22,772 bases of DNA. It comes from JAEUMD01 sp937950105 (lineage in GTDB: Bacteria; Pseudomonadota; Alphaproteobacteria; Rhizobiales; Hyphomicrobiaceae). The stretch spans positions 1 through 22,772 of the forward strand of contig DAISIT010000053.1 of NCBI GenBank assembly GCA_036821845.1, read 5' to 3'. This document shows, piece after piece, positions 6,436-13,432 of the stretch (positions within the stretch are counted from its first letter, which is position 1; each line of letters starts with the position of its first letter). The notes under the pieces were generated by a model. It saw only the letters and a program-made list of their open reading frames with translations, did no database searches and was not told the origin of the DNA. The translations under genes and the position numbers were made by a program.

Positions 6436-6795
6436 GTGAGCGACACGCTTCCCGCCTGCCCGAAATGCGGCTCCGTCCACACCTACGAGGACGGCGCGCT
6501 TCTGGTGTGCCCCGAATGCGCGCACGAATGGTCGGCTGAATCCGCTTCGGAAACTGACGGCGACGACGATGGCCCGCGCGTCGTCAAGGATGCCGTCGGC
6601 AACGTGCTCGCCGACGGCGACACCGTCACGGTCGTCAAGGATCTCAAGATCAAGGGCTCGTCGGCGGTGGTGAAGGTCGGCACGAAGGTGCGCAACATCC
6701 GCCTCATCGACGGCAGCGGCGGTCACGACATCGACTGCAGAATCGACGGCATCGGCCCGATGCAACTGAAGTCCGAGTTCGTCAAGAAGGCGTGA
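6436..6795 (+). CDS. yjdM: YjdM/PhnA-family zinc-ribbon protein
   Basis: This 119-residue product matches the PhnA/YjdM family. The N-terminal zinc ribbon has C8-xx-C11 and C25-xx-C28 in the pattern LPACPKCGSVHTYEDGALLV then CPECAHEWS. The C-terminal domain contains VVKDAVGNVLADGDTVTVVK, DLKIKGSS and the VGTKVRNIRL strand typical of the family. The old name PhnA refers to alkylphosphonate uptake, but the biochemical role of the family is unsettled. The GTG start at 6436 is preferred because AAGGA lies 7 bases upstream. It follows the Cys-rich gene by 10 bases and is the last gene of the nuo transcript. Confidence 0.9.
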   Translation: MSDTLPACPKCGSVHTYEDGALLVCPECAHEWSAESASETDGDDDGPRVVKDAVGNVLADGDTVTVVKDLKIKGSSAVVKVGTKVRNIRLIDGSGGHDIDCRIDGIGPMQLKSEFVKKA

Positions 6796-6816
6796 GTCGC
6801 TCGGGCGACCGCGCGC

Positions 6817-7110
6817 CTACTGCTGCTGCTTCTGGCCGCGCATGCCGCGCAATGCCATCAGGAAGCCGGCGGCACCGAAGAAGGCGTTGGCGGCGTCGAG
6901 CGCCGTCTTCAACATATCCCAGGTCGACGTATCCACCGGCCGCGCGCCGCGCGCCGAGGTGCTCATCTTGCTGGCCGCGCCGCCCCCGCCCGAGACGGCA
7001 TCGACGACCATGGTCGACAGCGGCGTCAGGAACCACGCCGCTGAAAGCCCGGCGAGGACCAGCCCGAGCAGCAGAAGTCCCCACCGTGTCCTGCGTCCCG
7101 TCGCTGCCAT
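6817..7110 (-). CDS. Small two-helix membrane protein, unknown function
   Basis: This 97-residue protein is not recognised. A basic N-terminus (residues 1-9) is followed by a strong membrane segment, WGLLLLGLVLAGLSAAWFL. After that comes a Gly/Ser-rich linker and a second, weaker hydrophobic helix near residues 72-90 (LDAANAFFGAAGFLMAL), then a Gln-rich tail. The ATG at 7110 has an excellent AGGAGG 6 bases upstream, which supports expression. The gene is convergent with the YjdM-like gene, 21 bases away. Confidence 0.7.
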   Translation of the reverse strand: MAATGRRTRWGLLLLGLVLAGLSAAWFLTPLSTMVVDAVSGGGGAASKMSTSARGARPVDTSTWDMLKTALDAANAFFGAAGFLMALRGMRGQKQQQ

Positions 7111-7313
7111 GGTCTGCCTCCTGTACACGCCAGCCGCCGCGGGCCGTGTTCCGATGACTGCGGACCCTCCTACGCGCCGTCCGTGACGTCAATAAGGACG
7201 CCGCCCCGGGTCGATAGCGCTTGCGTCCGCCGCCCGTGACATTCCGCACCTTGCCTTGGCACGAGCGGACGCCATATCAGCATCCACGAATTCAAATATC
7301 GCGAGGATGGGCA

Positions 7314-7829
7314 ATGAGCTGGTTCGAGAACATGCTGGGTGGTGGCATCTGGGGCAAGGTTCTGATGGCGGCGGCCGTCGTGCTGGCGGTCGTCACGCTG
7401 ATGCGCACGTTCGGCCCGGGCGCCGCCTTCGCCGGACAGGTGATGAGCGCCGCGGAAGCCCACGCCAAGGCCGAGAAGGGCGAGATCACGCTGGTCGACG
7501 TGCGCACCCCCGACGAATGGAAGCAGACCGGCGTGCCGGCCTCCGCCCACACGGTCACGATGCACCAGCCGGGTCCGCAGCTGCTGAAGCAGCTCGACGA
7601 GGTGCTCGGCGGCGATCGCTCCAAGCCGCTCGCCATCATCTGCCGCACCGGCAACCGCACCGGCTCGCTCGCCGGGCCGCTGGAGCAGGCCGGCTACAAG
7701 ACCGTCATCAACGTCGCCGAGGGCATGGCCGGTGGCCGCAACGGCTCGGGCTGGGTGAAGGCCGGGCTGCCGGTGCGCAAGTGGACCCCGGGCCAGGAAA
7801 AGCCGACCACCATCGCGGTGCAGAAGTAG
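7314..7829 (+). CDS. Membrane-anchored rhodanese-domain protein
   Basis: This 171-residue protein has one hydrophobic segment at residues 13-30 followed by AFAG, which could be a signal-peptidase site or a simple anchor. A single rhodanese domain (about residues 43-158) follows. Signature strands are EITLVDVRTPDEWKQTGVPA and the active-site loop CRTGNR with the persulphide cysteine at C110. Such domains transfer sulphane sulphur or act in thiol chemistry; the anchor suggests the periplasmic side. The ATG at 7314 follows GAGG by about 6 bases. A good intrinsic terminator begins 31 bases after the stop. Its partner and substrate cannot be told from the neighbours. Confidence 0.9.
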   Translation: MSWFENMLGGGIWGKVLMAAAVVLAVVTLMRTFGPGAAFAGQVMSAAEAHAKAEKGEITLVDVRTPDEWKQTGVPASAHTVTMHQPGPQLLKQLDEVLGGDRSKPLAIICRTGNRTGSLAGPLEQAGYKTVINVAEGMAGGRNGSGWVKAGLPVRKWTPGQEKPTTIAVQK

Positions 7830-7859
7830 GCGCCGTCGGAATCGCGGGACGCTATCGGG

Positions 7860-7888
7860 ACGGCGAGCGCTCAACCGCTCGCCGTTTT
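7860..7888 (+). terminator. Intrinsic terminator after the rhodanese gene
   Basis: ACGGCGAGCG (7860-7869) pairs perfectly with CGCTCGCCGT (7876-7885) around the loop CTCAAC, and TTTT follows. The downstream arm and T run lie inside the last codons of the convergent thioesterase gene (stop at 7871-7873). Confidence 0.85.
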
Positions 7889-8272
7889 ACGTTGCACGCG
7901 GGCGTCGAACCGCTCGACGTTGACCACCACGCGCTCGTGCAGACCGTCGCCGATCAGCTCCTTCTCGTCGTGCGCCTCGACTCGGAAATGGATCGTGCGG
8001 CCCTCGACCTTCATTACTTCGGCGCGCGCGGTGATGCGCATGCCGACCGGCGTCGCCGCGATATGGCGCACGTCGAGATGGATGCCGAGGCTCTGGTGAC
8101 CCGCAGGTAGCAGGCTCTCGCAAGCCGCCAGCGCCGCCGCCTCGATGACGTTGATCATCACAGGCGTTGCCAGCACCGCTATGCGTCCCGAGCCGACGCG
8201 CGGCGCGGTGTGTTCAGCCGCAACGATCAATGTCGACGTGCCGACCGTCCCGACGTCAATATCGAGTTGCAT
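7871..8272 (-). CDS. FlK-type hotdog thioesterase, second copy
   Basis: This 133-residue cytoplasmic hotdog thioesterase is a distant paralogue of the product at 3969-4418. The catalytic set is complete, T36, E44, H70 and R114, in the motifs VLATPVM, NVIEAAA, DVRHIAAT and LHERVVV. The spacing between these four residues (8, 26 and 44) is identical to that in the first copy and in FlK. The aromatic lid region is not conserved, so a different acyl-CoA substrate is likely. The ATG at 8272 has GGAG about 13 bases upstream; longer in-frame extensions run into the GC-rich repeat and look non-coding. The last codons double as one arm of the convergent rhodanese terminator. Confidence 0.87.
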   Translation of the reverse strand: MQLDIDVGTVGTSTLIVAAEHTAPRVGSGRIAVLATPVMINVIEAAALAACESLLPAGHQSLGIHLDVRHIAATPVGMRITARAEVMKVEGRTIHFRVEAHDEKELIGDGLHERVVVNVERFDARVQRKTASG

Positions 8273-8620
8273 GCGCTTTTTTCCGCTCCTGCCGGGCTTT
8301 CGCCATTCGCTTGCTGGCGCCGCCGATTCACGCCCTCGCCGGAGGGGCTCGGGCGATCGGGGCGCGCGCGAGCGGGGCTCCCGCCATTCGCTTGCTGGCG
8401 CCACCGATTCACGCCCTCGCCGGAGGGGCTCGGGCGATCGGGGCGCAAGTGGGGCTCTCGCCCCACGCCCCGGCCGAGGGAGGTGTGACTCGGACTCCCT
8501 GCTTTTTCTACTTCACTTGTGACGTGCCGGGTCGTGAAAAATGGGGAGGGTCCGGGAGGCTTCGCATCACGGCGGGGTGCGGGCGCGAGCCCGCTTGCGC
8601 AGCAAGTCTTTCGTGCCCCT
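8273..8620. other. 348-bp intergenic region with GC-rich repeats
   Basis: No gene is seen between the SDR stop and the start of the second thioesterase. The region holds two direct 65-bp repeats (8301-8446). Next is a segment at 8451-8483 that matches 27 of 33 bases at 17132-17164, including the hairpin GGGGC-TCTC-GCCCC. Last is a perfect 6-bp hairpin with a GCGA loop at 8579-8594, which could help end the SDR transcript. Confidence 0.7.
8301..8446 (+). repeat. Two direct 65-bp GC-rich repeats
   Basis: Copies at 8301-8365 and 8382-8446 are identical except for one base (CCGCCGATT against CCACCGATT). Each ends in GGGCGATCGGGGCGC, and the period is 81 bp. A diverged third copy lies at 1316-1360. 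The near identity implies a recent duplication or ongoing gene-conversion-like exchange. Confidence 0.95.
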
Positions 8621-9415
8621 TCAGCTGATCGAGCGCACGATGCCGCCCTCGACGCGCAGCGCCGCGCCGTTGGTGGCGGATGCCTCCTTCGAGCAGGCAT
8701 AGACCACCATGTTGGCGACCTCATCGACGCTGGCGAAGCGTTGCAGCAGCGACGACGGGCGATGCTCCTTGACGAAGCCCGCGGCCATCGCGTCCACCGA
8801 CACGCCCGCATCGCGCGCCATCGCCGCGAGAAACTCCTCGACGCCTTCCGAGCGCGTCGGCCCGGGCAGCACCGAATTGACCGTGACGCCCGTGCCCGCC
8901 GTGAGTTCCGCGAGCCCGCGCGCGATGGCGAGTTGCGCCGTCTTGGTCATGCCATAGTGGATCATCTCCTTCGGGATGTTGAGGCCCGACTCCGACGAGA
9001 TGAAAACGATGCGCCCCCAGTCCGCCTTCAGCATCGCCGGCATGTAGGCGCGCGACAGTCGCACCCCCGACATGACGTTGGTCTCGATGAAGCGGATCCA
9101 GTCGGCATCCGGCGTCTCGAAGAAATCCTTCGGCTCGAAGATGCCGGTGTTGTTGACGAGGATGTCGACCTGCGGCACCTCCGCGACCAGCGCCGCGCAA
9201 CCTTGCGCGTTGGAAACGTCCGCCGCCGCGCCGATCACGTCGCCCCCCGGCACGGCTGCCAGCACCGCCGCGACGCCGCGCTCGACGCTATCATGATGGC
9301 GGCCGTTGACGACGATGCGCACGCCGGCCCCTGCCAACCCCTTGGCGATGGCGAGGCCGATGCCGGCCGTAGAGCCCGTTACGAGTGCGGTCTTGCCGCC
9401 GAGGTCGATCTTCAT
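8621..9415 (-). CDS. SDR-family NAD(P)-dependent oxidoreductase
   Basis: This 264-residue classical short-chain dehydrogenase/reductase has the Rossmann motif TGSTAGIG (residues 13-20) and an Arg at residue 39 after the second strand, which favours NADP(H). It has NNTG at 88-91 (usually NNAG), N113, and the catalytic triad S141, Y154 and K158 (YGMTK). Overall it resembles the FabG-like group, but the substrate cannot be assigned. The ATG at 9415 has GGAG about 10 bases upstream, and the protein starts at the usual point before the first strand. The open frame extends much further upstream, but that stretch is the antisense or wrong frame of the next gene. Confidence 0.92.
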   Translation of the reverse strand: MKIDLGGKTALVTGSTAGIGLAIAKGLAGAGVRIVVNGRHHDSVERGVAAVLAAVPGGDVIGAAADVSNAQGCAALVAEVPQVDILVNNTGIFEPKDFFETPDADWIRFIETNVMSGVRLSRAYMPAMLKADWGRIVFISSESGLNIPKEMIHYGMTKTAQLAIARGLAELTAGTGVTVNSVLPGPTRSEGVEEFLAAMARDAGVSVDAMAAGFVKEHRPSSLLQRFASVDEVANMVVYACSKEASATNGAALRVEGGIVRSIS

Positions 9416-9537
9416 GGGTGCTGGCTCCTGCCGGGTTGGTATCACACGGTCATCCGAGTGCGCCGAAGCGAAGATGGCGGCGGCGCGCTCCAGGTGCAAC
9501 GACGAAGCTCGCGCAAAGCGCTCAACTCTCGCCTGCA

Positions 9538-10089
9538 TCAAAGCAGGTTGTAGACCCAGGCGAGCGCGGACATCACGATCTGCATGGTCCCGACCACGCC
9601 GACGGCGAGTATCACGAGCAGGAGCGCGCCGATCACGAGGCCCGTTCTCTGCCCACGCAGCACGGCAGCAGGGTCGTCGAGAATGCGTCTGCGGCGCTGG
9701 GGTTGAGGTCGAACGAGCTTGGCGAGATGCCGATCGATCTTTGCCGGCGAGTGCCCGTACTCGTTCAGCAGAGCGATCGTACCCTGAGGAAGTCGAACGG
9801 TTTCGGCCCGACGGCAGGCGGCCGGCATTTCCGCCCACAGTTGTGCGAAGGATCGTTTTGCCCGGCGTGCGAGAAAGGCCCGGGCCCGAGAGCCAGCGTC
9901 GCCCTCGACACGCCCGGCGAGAAGATCGAAGCGGCCCGCATCGTCGTAGTCGCGCATGGCGGCGAGGACGTCGGCATAGCGAGCGAACAGTTCGGGATCG
10001 TAGCCGGTCGCCGCCAGCCGACCCTGCAGGATCTCCTTGGCGCGCCAGTAGCGCTGTCGCTCGATTTCGACCTCGGCGGAATCCGGCAT
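9538..10089 (-). CDS. Helical protein with C-terminal membrane anchor (possibly DUF6584-like)
   Basis: This 183-residue product has a helical N-terminal half with a TPR-like look (RYWRAKEILQGRLAATGYDP, then ELFARYADVLAAMRDYDDAG). A basic middle region follows, with LLNEYGHSPAKIDRHLAKLV. A single C-terminal transmembrane helix, about residues 150-175 (GLVIGALLLVILAVGVVGTM), would tail-anchor it with the soluble part in the cytoplasm. The N-terminal half reminds me of the DUF6584 family, which I cannot confirm. The ATG at 10089 has only a weak upstream GGGACAGG. It lies between pccB and the SDR gene on the same strand, with spacers of 144 and 122 bp. Confidence 0.75.
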   Translation of the reverse strand: MPDSAEVEIERQRYWRAKEILQGRLAATGYDPELFARYADVLAAMRDYDDAGRFDLLAGRVEGDAGSRARAFLARRAKRSFAQLWAEMPAACRRAETVRLPQGTIALLNEYGHSPAKIDRHLAKLVRPQPQRRRRILDDPAAVLRGQRTGLVIGALLLVILAVGVVGTMQIVMSALAWVYNLL

Positions 10090-10193
10090 CCTGTCCCGCC
10101 CTGCACACCGTCGATGGATTGACCCACTTCACTTTGCCCGCAGGGCCAGCGGCCAAGGGCCGCCGGCGCGAGCGCCGCCCCCGCGGAGCCGGC

Positions 10194-10215
10194 CCGCGCG
10201 CCACTTGGCGCGCGG
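10194..10215 (-). terminator. Strong hairpin downstream of pccB
   Basis: CCGCGCGCCA (10194-10203) is perfectly complementary to TGGCGCGCGG (10206-10215) around a 2-base centre. The hairpin begins 18 bases after the pccB stop on the minus strand. No T run follows, so it may act as a transcript-stabilising stem or factor-assisted terminator rather than a classic intrinsic one. Confidence 0.5.
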
Positions 10216-10233
10216 ATCAGCCGGCGTGAGCGC

Positions 10234-11766
10234 TCACAACGGAATGTTGTCGTGCTTCTTCCAGGGGTTCTCGACGGTCTTGTTGCGCAGCATGTTGAGC
10301 GCGCGGCAGATGCGCATGCGCGTCGCGCGCGGCAGGATCACCTCGTCGATATAGCCGCGCTCGGCGGCGACGAACGGGTTGGCGAAGCGGCGCTGGTACT
10401 CGTCGGAACGGGCCTTGATCTTCTCGGGGTCGTTCAGCTCCGAGCGGTAGATGATCTCGGCCGCACCCTTGGCGCCCATGACCGCAATCTCGGCCGACGG
10501 CCAGGCATAATTCACGTCACCGCGGATGTGTTTGGAGCTCATCACGTCGTAAGCACCGCCGTAGGCCTTGCGCGTGATGCAGGTGATCTTCGGCACGGTC
10601 GCCTCGGCAAAAGCGAACAGCAGCTTGGCGCCATGCTTGATGAGGCCGCCGTACTCCTGCGCGGTGCCGGGGAGGAAGCCCGGCACGTCGACGAGAGTGA
10701 CGATGGGGATGTCGAAGCAGTCGCAGAAGCGGACGAAGCGCGCCGCCTTGCGCGAGGCGTCGCTGTCGAGCACGCCGGCCAGCACCATCGGCTGGTTGGC
10801 GACGATGCCGACGGTGCGGCCTTCCATGCGCGCGAAACCGACGACGATGTTTTTGGCGTAGGCTTCCTGGATCTCGAAGAAGTCGGCCTCGTCCACGACC
10901 TTCAGGATCAGCTCCTTGATGTCGTAGGGCTTGTTCGGGTTGTCGGGGATCAACGTATCGAGCGAAATGTCGACGCGGTCGGCGCGGTCGCGCGTCGGCA
11001 GTTCCGGCACGCCGTCCTGGTTGTTGGCCGGCAGGAAGTCCATCAGGCGGCGCATCTGCAGCAGCGCCTCGACGTCGTTCTCGTAGGCGCGGTCGGCGAT
11101 CGACGACTTCGTCGTGTGCACCTTGGCGCCACCGAGCTCTTCCGCCGTCACGGTCTCGTTGGTCACCGTCTTCACGACATCGGGGCCGGTGACGAACATG
11201 TAGCTCGTGTCGCGCACCATGAAGATGAAATCGGTCATGGCCGGCGAGTAGACGTCGCCACCCGCGCACGGTCCCATGATGAGCGAGATCTGCGGAATGA
11301 CGCCGGAGGCGAGCACGTTGCGCGTGAACACCTCGCCGTAGCCGCCGAGCGCATCGACGCCCTCCTGGATACGCGCGCCGCCGGCATCGAACAGGCCGAT
11401 GATGGGCGCGCGGTTCTTCAGCGCCATGTCCTGGATCTTGGTGATCTTCTTCGCGTGCGTCTCGGAGAGCGAGCCGCCGAACACGGTGAAGTCCTTGGCG
11501 AACACGTAGACCACGCGGCCGTTGATGGTGCCCCAGCCGGTGACGACGCCGTCGCCCGGAATCTTCGTCTTCTCCATGCCGAACTCGGTGGCGCGGTGCT
11601 CGACGAACATGTCGAACTCCTCGAACGAGCCGTCGTCCATGAGCAATTCGATGCGCTCGCGCGCCGTCAGCTTGCCGCGCTTGTGCTGCGCGTCGATGCG
11701 AACCTGGCCGCCACCGAGGCGCGCGTTCTCGCGCCGCTTCTCCAGCTCGTCGATCACATGCTTCAT
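10234..11766 (-). CDS. pccB: Propionyl-CoA carboxylase beta subunit (carboxyltransferase)
   Basis: This 510-residue carboxyltransferase subunit of biotin-dependent acyl-CoA carboxylase transfers CO2 from biotin to propionyl-CoA to give methylmalonyl-CoA, in the cytoplasm. Two crotonase-like halves are visible: the acyl-CoA site with GLFDAGGARIQEGVDALGGY and the biotin site with VDVPGFLPGTAQEYGGLIKH. D407 in AYGGAYDVMSSKH matches the Asp that in known enzymes favours propionyl-CoA over acetyl-CoA. RGDVNYAWPSAEIAVMGAKG is typical of PccB. Length is normal. The biotin-carrying alpha subunit (pccA) is not in the window. A possible promoter on the minus strand is TTGCGC, 16 bases, TATCTG (11837 down to 11810), which is weak evidence. 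Confidence 0.95.
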   Translation of the reverse strand: MKHVIDELEKRRENARLGGGQVRIDAQHKRGKLTARERIELLMDDGSFEEFDMFVEHRATEFGMEKTKIPGDGVVTGWGTINGRVVYVFAKDFTVFGGSLSETHAKKITKIQDMALKNRAPIIGLFDAGGARIQEGVDALGGYGEVFTRNVLASGVIPQISLIMGPCAGGDVYSPAMTDFIFMVRDTSYMFVTGPDVVKTVTNETVTAEELGGAKVHTTKSSIADRAYENDVEALLQMRRLMDFLPANNQDGVPELPTRDRADRVDISLDTLIPDNPNKPYDIKELILKVVDEADFFEIQEAYAKNIVVGFARMEGRTVGIVANQPMVLAGVLDSDASRKAARFVRFCDCFDIPIVTLVDVPGFLPGTAQEYGGLIKHGAKLLFAFAEATVPKITCITRKAYGGAYDVMSSKHIRGDVNYAWPSAEIAVMGAKGAAEIIYRSELNDPEKIKARSDEYQRRFANPFVAAERGYIDEVILPRATRMRICRALNMLRNKTVENPWKKHDNIPL

Positions 11767-11881
11767 GGAAGAGACCCACCTGACACGGTTGAGAATTTCA
11801 GAACGGCGTCAGATAGCACGGGTGTTGCAGCGCGCAAACGGAACGAAAGGCAAACGCAGGGGAGCGGCACGTCCGGTTGCG

Positions 11882-12145
11882 TCAATCGCCTCCTCCACCA
11901 CCATCACCGCCGCTGTCCGAGCCGCCATCGTCACCTCCCCCATCGGCCTGGCGCTGACGCGCACGCGGCCGCAGGATCGGGCCCGGATCGGAGCCGCCGC
12001 TACTGTCCTGCGCCTCGTGCCAGCGCTGTGAGCGATCGCGGGGGCGTCGCTTGCGACGCGGACCGCCGAGGATGTTGAAGAAGATCATGCCGATCAGCAG
12101 CGCGACGAAACCCGCGAATACGTAGTTCAGGACGTCCGCGCCCAT
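11882..12145 (-). CDS. Small single-pass membrane protein with Gly/Asp tail
   Basis: This 87-residue protein is not recognised. One transmembrane helix (about residues 8-27, VFAGFVALLIGMIFFNILG) is followed by a very basic stretch (GPRRKRRPRDRSQR) that should sit in the cytoplasm. It ends in a low-complexity Gly/Asp/Ser tail (GGGDDGGSDSGGDGGGGGD). The ATG at 12145 has GAGGAGG about 5 bases upstream. It follows the three-helix membrane protein by 19 bases on the same strand, so the two are probably co-transcribed. Confidence 0.75.
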   Translation of the reverse strand: MGADVLNYVFAGFVALLIGMIFFNILGGPRRKRRPRDRSQRWHEAQDSSGGSDPGPILRPRARQRQADGGGDDGGSDSGGDGGGGGD

Positions 12146-12164
12146 TCCGGCCTCCTCATCCTGT

Positions 12165-12515
12165 TCACCTCGTGCCGGCCTGTCGGCCCTTGCGCACGGC
12201 TTGCCGCACGGCACGCAGCGCCAACACTACGACCGCGATCGACAGGGCGAGCAACGGGATCCCGAGCCACGGCACAGCGGCCTTGCCCAAGACACCCGAA
12301 ATCCATCCGGCCTGTACGGCCAGATCGATCATCGAGAACAGCGCCAGCACGGAAAGGAACACGAGCCCGAGCGTCCACAGCAAGGGCTGTTCACGCCACA
12401 TGTAGGCGGACAGCGGCGAACTCGGCGCGTGGCGGTCGCGGACATTGAACATCACGATCAGTGGCAGCACGATCGCGCAAAGCAGCGTTACGAGGAAATT
12501 GGGTTCGGTCCCCAT
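12165..12515 (-). CDS. Three-helix inner-membrane protein, unknown function
   Basis: This 116-residue integral membrane protein has hydrophobic helices at about residues 8-23, 46-66 and 82-101 and a basic C-terminus (RAVRQAVRKGRQAGTR). I do not recognise the family and no catalytic motif is visible. The ATG at 12515 has GGAG about 8 bases upstream. It is the first gene of a pair with the small Gly/Asp-tailed membrane protein 19 bases downstream. Confidence 0.75.
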   Translation of the reverse strand: MGTEPNFLVTLLCAIVLPLIVMFNVRDRHAPSSPLSAYMWREQPLLWTLGLVFLSVLALFSMIDLAVQAGWISGVLGKAAVPWLGIPLLALSIAVVVLALRAVRQAVRKGRQAGTR

Positions 12516-12634
12516 GGCAAGTCTCCATCCGGTTCGGCGCCAGAGTGCGCCGGTGAGGCGGAGCATGGAGCATGGAGAGCGGATCGCTTGTTTCGCAAGG
12601 AACAGCGCGCACGCACTTGCTTGGTCGACGCCGA

Positions 12635-13351
12635 TCAGGCCGGAACGGCTTCCGGCTCGAACCGGCGCGCGAGATCGGGCGGCGCCATTTCAATCGTGCC
12701 GGCACCTTCGGCGTGACCCGGCGCCACCAGCCAGCCCTGCTGAACCAGCCACGGCAGCGTCATGGTCACGAAATTCCCGAGCGGGATTTCCACCGCGAGC
12801 ATATCCCGCCACGGCCCCTCGATGCGGGCCTCCGCCTCGCCGAGCGTCGCCCAGCAGGGCAGCACGAGCTGATTGTCGGCCTTGTGCGAGACGAGCAATG
12901 CCGGACCGTTGGCATCTTCGAGCATCCACACCGCCCGGCGCAGGCGCGCGCGCTGCAGAAAGGTCTCGACGCCCTCCTGGCGCAGTCGCTGCACCAGCTC
13001 CATGGGGTCGATCTCGGCCTCGACCGGATCGGCGGTCCAGTCCATACCGACACCACGCTCGAGACTGTAGAGGCGCGGCAGCACGTCGGCGATCAGTGCG
13101 GCGGTGGCGATCTGCTTCACGCGCGGGTTGGTGGTCAGCACGTCGGCCCAGCGCTCGGCCTCGGTCTGGCTGGTCCACAGCAGCGTCAACTCGCGCTGCG
13201 GATTGTGCGGCGACGTCACCCGGGCGAGCCCATCCTCACCGGCGACGGCGAACACGTGCTTCTGCGCAACCGCGCGCTTCACGAAGCGATCGCGCTGCGC
13301 AATTTCGGGAATCCGGATGGCAAATTGCATATGCGGCCCGCGCTGTGACAT
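12635..13351 (-). CDS. Two-domain DUF2750-like protein
   Basis: This soluble protein of about 238 residues looks like a tandem duplication of a DUF2750-type domain. The N-terminal copy reads RDRFVKRAVAQKHVFAVAGE, then LTLLWTSQTEAERWAD. The C-terminal copy reads ETFLQRARLRRAVWMLEDAN, then LVLPCWATLGEAEARI, ending with LPWLVQQGWLVAP. Each copy has the order of helix, two short strands, a WxSxxEAExW-like motif and a terminal helix. DUF2750 has no known function. The start is uncertain: ATG codons at 13351 and 13330 are both possible, with no strong ribosome binding site. Confidence 0.8.
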   Translation of the reverse strand: MSQRGPHMQFAIRIPEIAQRDRFVKRAVAQKHVFAVAGEDGLARVTSPHNPQRELTLLWTSQTEAERWADVLTTNPRVKQIATAALIADVLPRLYSLERGVGMDWTADPVEAEIDPMELVQRLRQEGVETFLQRARLRRAVWMLEDANGPALLVSHKADNQLVLPCWATLGEAEARIEGPWRDMLAVEIPLGNFVTMTLPWLVQQGWLVAPGHAEGAGTIEMAPPDLARRFEPEAVPA

Positions 13352-13432
13352 TTCCACGCGCAGCAAGGCTAACCGTGATTCCCCAAACGATCGGTAAACG
13401 CGATTTAAACCGTCAGGGCACGACGCGATCCG

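Noticed and set aside
9416..10204. Upstream extension of the SDR reading frame to 10204
   Set aside because: The extension is Arg/Gly/Ser-rich and overlaps, in a different frame, the better supported gene at 9538-10089. The SDR fold begins at 9415.
10252..12078. 608-codon plus-strand frame over pccB
   Set aside because: It is antisense to pccB, with a low-complexity Val/His/Asp/Arg-rich translation. pccB on the other strand is unambiguous.
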